Shown piece after piece: positions 30,670-33,840 of a stretch of DNA of 33,840 nt (position 1 is the stretch's first letter; each line of letters starts with the position of its first letter). A program made the position numbers and the translations under genes. This DNA is from Candidatus Gastranaerophilales bacterium (lineage in GTDB: Bacteria; Cyanobacteriota; Vampirovibrionia; Gastranaerophilales; Gastranaerophilaceae). Under the pieces are notes generated by a model. That model was given only the letters and a program-made list of their open reading frames with translations. It searched no databases and was not told where the DNA came from. The DNA lies in NCBI GenBank assembly GCA_944324875.1, contig CALUXZ010000002.1, positions 1-33,840 of the forward strand, given 5' to 3'.

Positions 30670-32145
30670 ATGACTCAAATTTCACCTATTGGAAATAATC
30701 CTTTCTCAATGTTCAAAATGGTTGATATGACTACACCTTCGAGGGGTATGGTTCAACCTGTGCAAAACAATATGAATGCAACTGCACAAAATAGCGTGCC
30801 TGCTACTCAAAATACATCTGCGCCCAGTGGAAATAATATTATAAATAAAAAAATTAATAAAAAAACAATAGCAATCATTGGAGGAGTACTTGCTGCTGCG
30901 GTGGGTATCGTTATTGCAATAAAATCCCATAAGACGCACTCCTTAAAGGGAGATGCCGTTCAAGAATTAAAAGATGCAGCACAACCTCTGCTCTCAAGTG
31001 CGCCTGAAGTTTTACCTGATTTGTCCCCAAAAGTTGTTGACACTGTATCTGAGAAGTTGGCAGATGGCTTGTCACAAATCAAGCCTGATGTTACAAATTT
31101 CACAGCTCAGTTGCCACCTGTTGCTGAGGCAGGCTCTGAGGGAGTAAAATTAGCAGTTAACGAAGTTCCGCAAGTTATAGAAGCGGCAGCACAAGATGTT
31201 TCAGAAAAAATTGCACATAAGGCGAAAGAAGTTTCAAATAAGTCAAAAGAAATACGTTTTGTTATTACCGCATTTTCAGTTGGTCTTATTGCTAAGGCTT
31301 TTAAGGAAATTATAAAGAGCGATAGCGTGCAAGCGGCAAATTTGCAAAAACAGATATTAGAGAAGGAATCTTATTTAAAAGATATAGAAATTCCCTATAT
31401 AAGGCAAGAAGCTCAAGAGTATTATGAAAACTATAAACAAGATATTTTAACGGCACTTGATTATTTTGAACCAAATGCACAATATTTAACAGCGAAATAC
31501 AACGAAGCTATTGTAAAATATGCAGAACTTGATGATGGCAGTTATGCAGAGTTTTTTGACGGCACTAATGATACCAAACTCGAAGTACAAAGACGAGAAA
31601 ACGGCAGCACAAAAGTAAGAGAATTCAGCCCTGACGGCAAAGGAAGTACTGTTACGTACTATACTTTCGAAGGAAGACCTTTATCAATTGAATTTTATCA
31701 GGGTGACAAATTAAAACTTAAAGCCAAGTATAAACTTTCGCCTATGAGCGCAGAGCCTTATTTATCGCAAATGTTTGTTTATACAAAAGGCAGCAAAAAA
31801 GCAAGTATGATTTCATTTGATGAAGAATTAAATCCTAAATATTATCTTGCAAGAGATAATCAAGGTCGATTAATTAAGGCTTTTGATATAGACAGTAATT
31901 CCCTTGATGTGAAAACAATAACATTACCAGCTAAAGACGGTGAAAGTTGGCTTAAAAAGTATAATTATGAATCTGACGGTCAATTAAAAAGCGTTGTAAT
32001 AATGCCTTCGAATGATTTACCCGCAAGAAGATATAACTTTGATGATGGTGTGCTTGAAGGTTTAGACTTGTATGCCAATATTAATGAAGCACCTATTTTA
32101 CACGTACCTTTTGAAACTCTTGCTCAGCCGGAATTTATAGAGTAA
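30670..32145 (+). CDS. Lineage-type membrane protein of unknown function
   Basis: Not recognised. The 491-residue product begins with a polar Asn/Gln/Thr/Pro-rich stretch (1-60, including GNNPFSMFKM), then one clear membrane segment (about 66-85, TIAIIGGVLAAAVGIVIAIK). Residues 95-190 are amphipathic helices with many Val/Ala/Pro. A weaker hydrophobic stretch is at about 195-210 (RFVITAFSVGLIAKAF). The last 200 residues are beta-rich with repeated strand patterns resembling YD or MORN-like repeats (VREFSPDGKGSTVTYYTFEG, then RPLSIEFYQGDK). AGG lies about 7-10 bases upstream of the ATG. Its 3' end overlaps the convergent recombinase gene by 22 bases. Confidence 0.78.
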   Translation: MTQISPIGNNPFSMFKMVDMTTPSRGMVQPVQNNMNATAQNSVPATQNTSAPSGNNIINKKINKKTIAIIGGVLAAAVGIVIAIKSHKTHSLKGDAVQELKDAAQPLLSSAPEVLPDLSPKVVDTVSEKLADGLSQIKPDVTNFTAQLPPVAEAGSEGVKLAVNEVPQVIEAAAQDVSEKIAHKAKEVSNKSKEIRFVITAFSVGLIAKAFKEIIKSDSVQAANLQKQILEKESYLKDIEIPYIRQEAQEYYENYKQDILTALDYFEPNAQYLTAKYNEAIVKYAELDDGSYAEFFDGTNDTKLEVQRRENGSTKVREFSPDGKGSTVTYYTFEGRPLSIEFYQGDKLKLKAKYKLSPMSAEPYLSQMFVYTKGSKKASMISFDEELNPKYYLARDNQGRLIKAFDIDSNSLDVKTITLPAKDGESWLKKYNYESDGQLKSVVIMPSNDLPARRYNFDDGVLEGLDLYANINEAPILHVPFETLAQPEFIE

Positions 32146-33005
32146 TAAACTTCTCTTAGGCGTTTTTTGCTAATATGGGTGTAAAGTTGCGTAGTTACAA
32201 TGCTTGAGTGTCCCAATAATTCTTGTACAACTCTTAAATCTGCTCCATTTTCGAGCAGGTGTGTTGCAAAAGAGTGCCGAATTGTGTGTGGGGAAATATC
32301 TTTTTGAATTTTTTTACCTAAATTATGGATGAATGTGTAAACATATTGGCGGCTTATTTTTGCTCCGTTTTGCTTTAAGAAAACATATTTTTGATTTTTT
32401 TTGCCCAAATCATTTGTAAAAATTATTATTTCTCTTTCTTTAAAGTAATTTTTAAGAGCAGTTTTTGCTTTTGAGCCTATTGGAATAATTCTTTCTTTAG
32501 AACCTTTGCCCATTGTTTTAATTATGCCTGTTTTTAAATCTGTATTTTTAAATTCCAGATTTACAAGTTCGCTAACCCTTAATCCTGTTGCATAAAATAA
32601 TTCAAATAATGCTTTATGCATAATATCTAAATGGGATGACAAAAGTTTTTCAATTTCCTTAACACTTATTACTTTTGGAAGTTTTTTTGATATTTTAGGT
32701 GATGTTAGTGCCAATGCCGGATTTTTCTCTATAACGGAGTTTACGCATAAGTATCTGAAAAAACCTTTAATTGAGGCTATTTTTCTTACGATACTCACGG
32801 GATTTATGCCGCAAGATGCCAGATAACGGTTATAAGAGCTGATATGAGTTCGTTTTATTTGTCCTATATCTGCAACACCTAAATTGTCGGAAAGGTATTT
32901 TAAAAAAGAAAAAATATCATTTTCATAAGCTTCAATGGTATTTTTTGAAAGTGCTCTTTCTACTTCCAAATAGTTAAGATAGTCCGAAATAAGTTCTAAA
33001 TTCAT
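32124..33005 (-). CDS. xerD: XerD-like tyrosine recombinase
   Basis: Site-specific recombinase of the XerC/XerD type, which resolves chromosome dimers at dif with FtsK. The 293-residue product has the SAM-like N-terminal core-binding domain (LNYLEVERALSKNTIEAYEN) and the catalytic domain with Arg in YATGLRVSELVNL, Lys in MGKGSKERIIPIG, and the HxxR...H/W...Y set in ISPHTIRHSFATHLLENGAD, LLGHSSIVTTQLYTHI. The C-terminal SKKRLREVYY fits XerD slightly better than XerC. No clear Shine-Dalgarno precedes the ATG. Being next to ftsZ fits a cell-division context. Integrase of a mobile element is an alternative, but nothing else mobile is nearby. Confidence 0.9.
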   Translation of the reverse strand: MNLELISDYLNYLEVERALSKNTIEAYENDIFSFLKYLSDNLGVADIGQIKRTHISSYNRYLASCGINPVSIVRKIASIKGFFRYLCVNSVIEKNPALALTSPKISKKLPKVISVKEIEKLLSSHLDIMHKALFELFYATGLRVSELVNLEFKNTDLKTGIIKTMGKGSKERIIPIGSKAKTALKNYFKEREIIIFTNDLGKKNQKYVFLKQNGAKISRQYVYTFIHNLGKKIQKDISPHTIRHSFATHLLENGADLRVVQELLGHSSIVTTQLYTHISKKRLREVYYSINSG

Positions 33006-33030
33006 AAAGTTATTTTAACATTTTAACAAA

Positions 33031-33064
33031 AATAAAGCCTCCTTAATTTATTGGAGGCTTTATT
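33031..33064 (-). terminator. Terminator after ftsZ
   Basis: A perfect 12-bp stem, AATAAAGCCTCC with GGAGGCTTTATT, around a 10-base loop (33043-33052). It lies 15 bases after the ftsZ stop and just upstream of the recombinase gene, and ends in a T-rich tract on the minus strand. Its symmetry means it may act both ways. Confidence 0.85.
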
Positions 33065-33078
33065 TATATTTTATGTTT

Positions 33079-33840
33079 CTATATTCTGTTTTTTGGATTT
33101 AAGAACTCTGGAATATCAAGCAAACTGTTTGCAGCGGCTTCATGGCTTTGAGTATCTTGTGTGTTTACAGAAGGTGTAGACCCAATTGTTCCAAAAGATA
33201 AACCGCTTGTGCTTGTTCCGCCGAAGAAACTTGCAGCAGATAGTTTTAAATCATCTTTTACTGTAACAGTGTCGCCATTTTTAAGTTCAAAACCTGTGGC
33301 GATTATTGTTATCATAATTTCGCCTTGAATTCTATCATCAATTACAGAACCAAAGATAACTTCAGCATCGTCAGAAACAGCATCATGAATAACACTTGCA
33401 GCTTCGTTGACTTCATGAAGTGTCATATCAGGGCCACCCGTTACATTCATTATGATGCCAGTTGCACCGTTGATTGAAGTTTCAAGAAGTTTTGAGTTGA
33501 TAGCAAGTTTAGCAGCTTCCATTGCCCTGCCTTCTCCTGATGATTTACCGATGCCCATAAGCGCAGAGCCGGATGATTGCATAATTGTCTTAACATCGGC
33601 AAAGTCAACGTTAATTAAACCGGGGACTGTGATAATGTCTGAAATACCTTGAACACCGCAAAGCAGTACTTCATCAACAACACTGAATGCATCACGCATT
33701 GTTGTTCTTCTTTCAACTACTTCAATTAATTTATCGTTTGGTATAACAATTAAAGCGTCAACATTTTCTTTTAATTTTTCTAAACCTTGAAGCGCTTGTG
33801 TCATACGGCGTTTACCTTCAAATTGGAAAGGTTTTGTAAC
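33079..33840 (-). CDS. ftsZ: Cell division protein FtsZ, 3' part (gene runs off the right edge)
   Basis: Tubulin-like GTPase that forms the Z-ring. The frame is open to the right edge and the visible part begins VTKPFQFEGKRRMTQALQGL, the FtsZ region just after the GTPase nucleotide domain. The T7 synergy loop is seen (GLINVDFADVKTIMQSSGSA), followed by GEGRAMEAAKLAINSKLLE and the C-terminal subdomain (GEIMITIIATGFE). A linker of about 50 residues, rich in Ser, Thr and Gly, leads to the conserved C-terminal peptide LLDIPEFLNPKNRI, which binds membrane tethers and other partners. The GTP-binding half is outside the window. An internal ATG at 33804 is not the true start. Confidence 0.97.
   Translation of the reverse strand, partial: VTKPFQFEGKRRMTQALQGLEKLKENVDALIVIPNDKLIEVVERRTTMRDAFSVVDEVLLCGVQGISDIITVPGLINVDFADVKTIMQSSGSALMGIGKSSGEGRAMEAAKLAINSKLLETSINGATGIIMNVTGGPDMTLHEVNEAASVIHDAVSDDAEVIFGSVIDDRIQGEIMITIIATGFELKNGDTVTVKDDLKLSAASFFGGTSTSGLSFGTIGSTPSVNTQDTQSHEAAANSLLDIPEFLNPKNRI

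Noticed and set aside
33006-33078. dif site beside the xer gene
   Set aside because: The only strong symmetry is the terminator stem; no 28-base dif-like sequence with XerC/XerD half-sites was seen.
1-33840. tRNA, rRNA, CRISPR arrays, insertion sequences, prophage or toxin-antitoxin genes
   Set aside because: Looked for on both strands; no cloverleaf, repeat-spacer array, transposase or phage protein could be supported.

Overview
The window is AT-rich, gene-dense bacterial chromosome from a motile, double-membraned, fermentative organism. Three things point to the non-photosynthetic cyanobacterial sister lineage Vampirovibrionia/Melainabacteria (Gastranaerophilales-like). The sigma factor at 16825-17643 resembles cyanobacterial group-3 SigF. 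The flagellar operon encodes P- and L-ring proteins, so an outer membrane is expected. Several lineage-specific proteins have a short Phe-Gly-type motif near the N-terminus. This assignment is an inference from remembered families, not from a search. No tRNA, rRNA, CRISPR, IS or phage genes were seen, and no gap between genes exceeds 300 bases.

Layout. (1) 1-797, minus: 5' part of typA, divergent from a plus-strand run glyA, a WecA-type sugar-phosphate transferase, a small unknown gene and a SpoIID-domain protein (877-4431). (2) 4495-5479, plus: hup (HU) behind a strong promoter with a palindrome between its -35 and -10, a terminator, then infC with the rare AUU start codon. (3) 13867 down to 5536, minus: an eleven-gene flagellar operon, lytic transglycosylase-flgF-flgG-flgA-flgH-flgI-flgJ-(small unknown)-flgN-flgK-flgL, closed by a terminator at 5486-5509. 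(4) 14043-15903: a 79-residue unknown gene and, divergent from it, a large lineage-type protein with a C-terminal membrane anchor. (5) 22304 down to 15900, minus: a tightly packed probable operon gltP-type symporter, rlmH, pyrimidine-nucleoside phosphorylase, metG, sigF-like sigma factor, prepilin peptidase. (6) 22531-26669, plus: two TPR proteins followed by a GAF-type/GGDEF diguanylate cyclase, then a small basic protein whose ribosome-binding site lies in an inverted repeat. (7) 27279-30562, plus: short-type alpha-glucan phosphorylase and lysS, each followed by a terminator. (8) 30670-33840: a lineage-type membrane protein, a convergent XerD-like recombinase and the 3' part of ftsZ.

How the parts fit. 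Regions 3, 5 and 6 combine flagellar assembly, a SigF-type sigma factor with prepilin peptidase, and c-di-GMP synthesis, so surface motility and its control are the main accessory theme. The rest is core translation (typA, infC, metG, lysS, rlmH), division (ftsZ, xer) and central metabolism (glyA, nucleoside and glucan phosphorolysis, dicarboxylate or amino-acid uptake). The observations most worth following are the phosphorylase with Ser in place of the pyridoxal-phosphate Lys, the readthrough-sensitive inverted repeat at 26712-26781, the palindrome in the hup promoter, the FlgH without a lipobox, and the family of proteins with the N-terminal motif.
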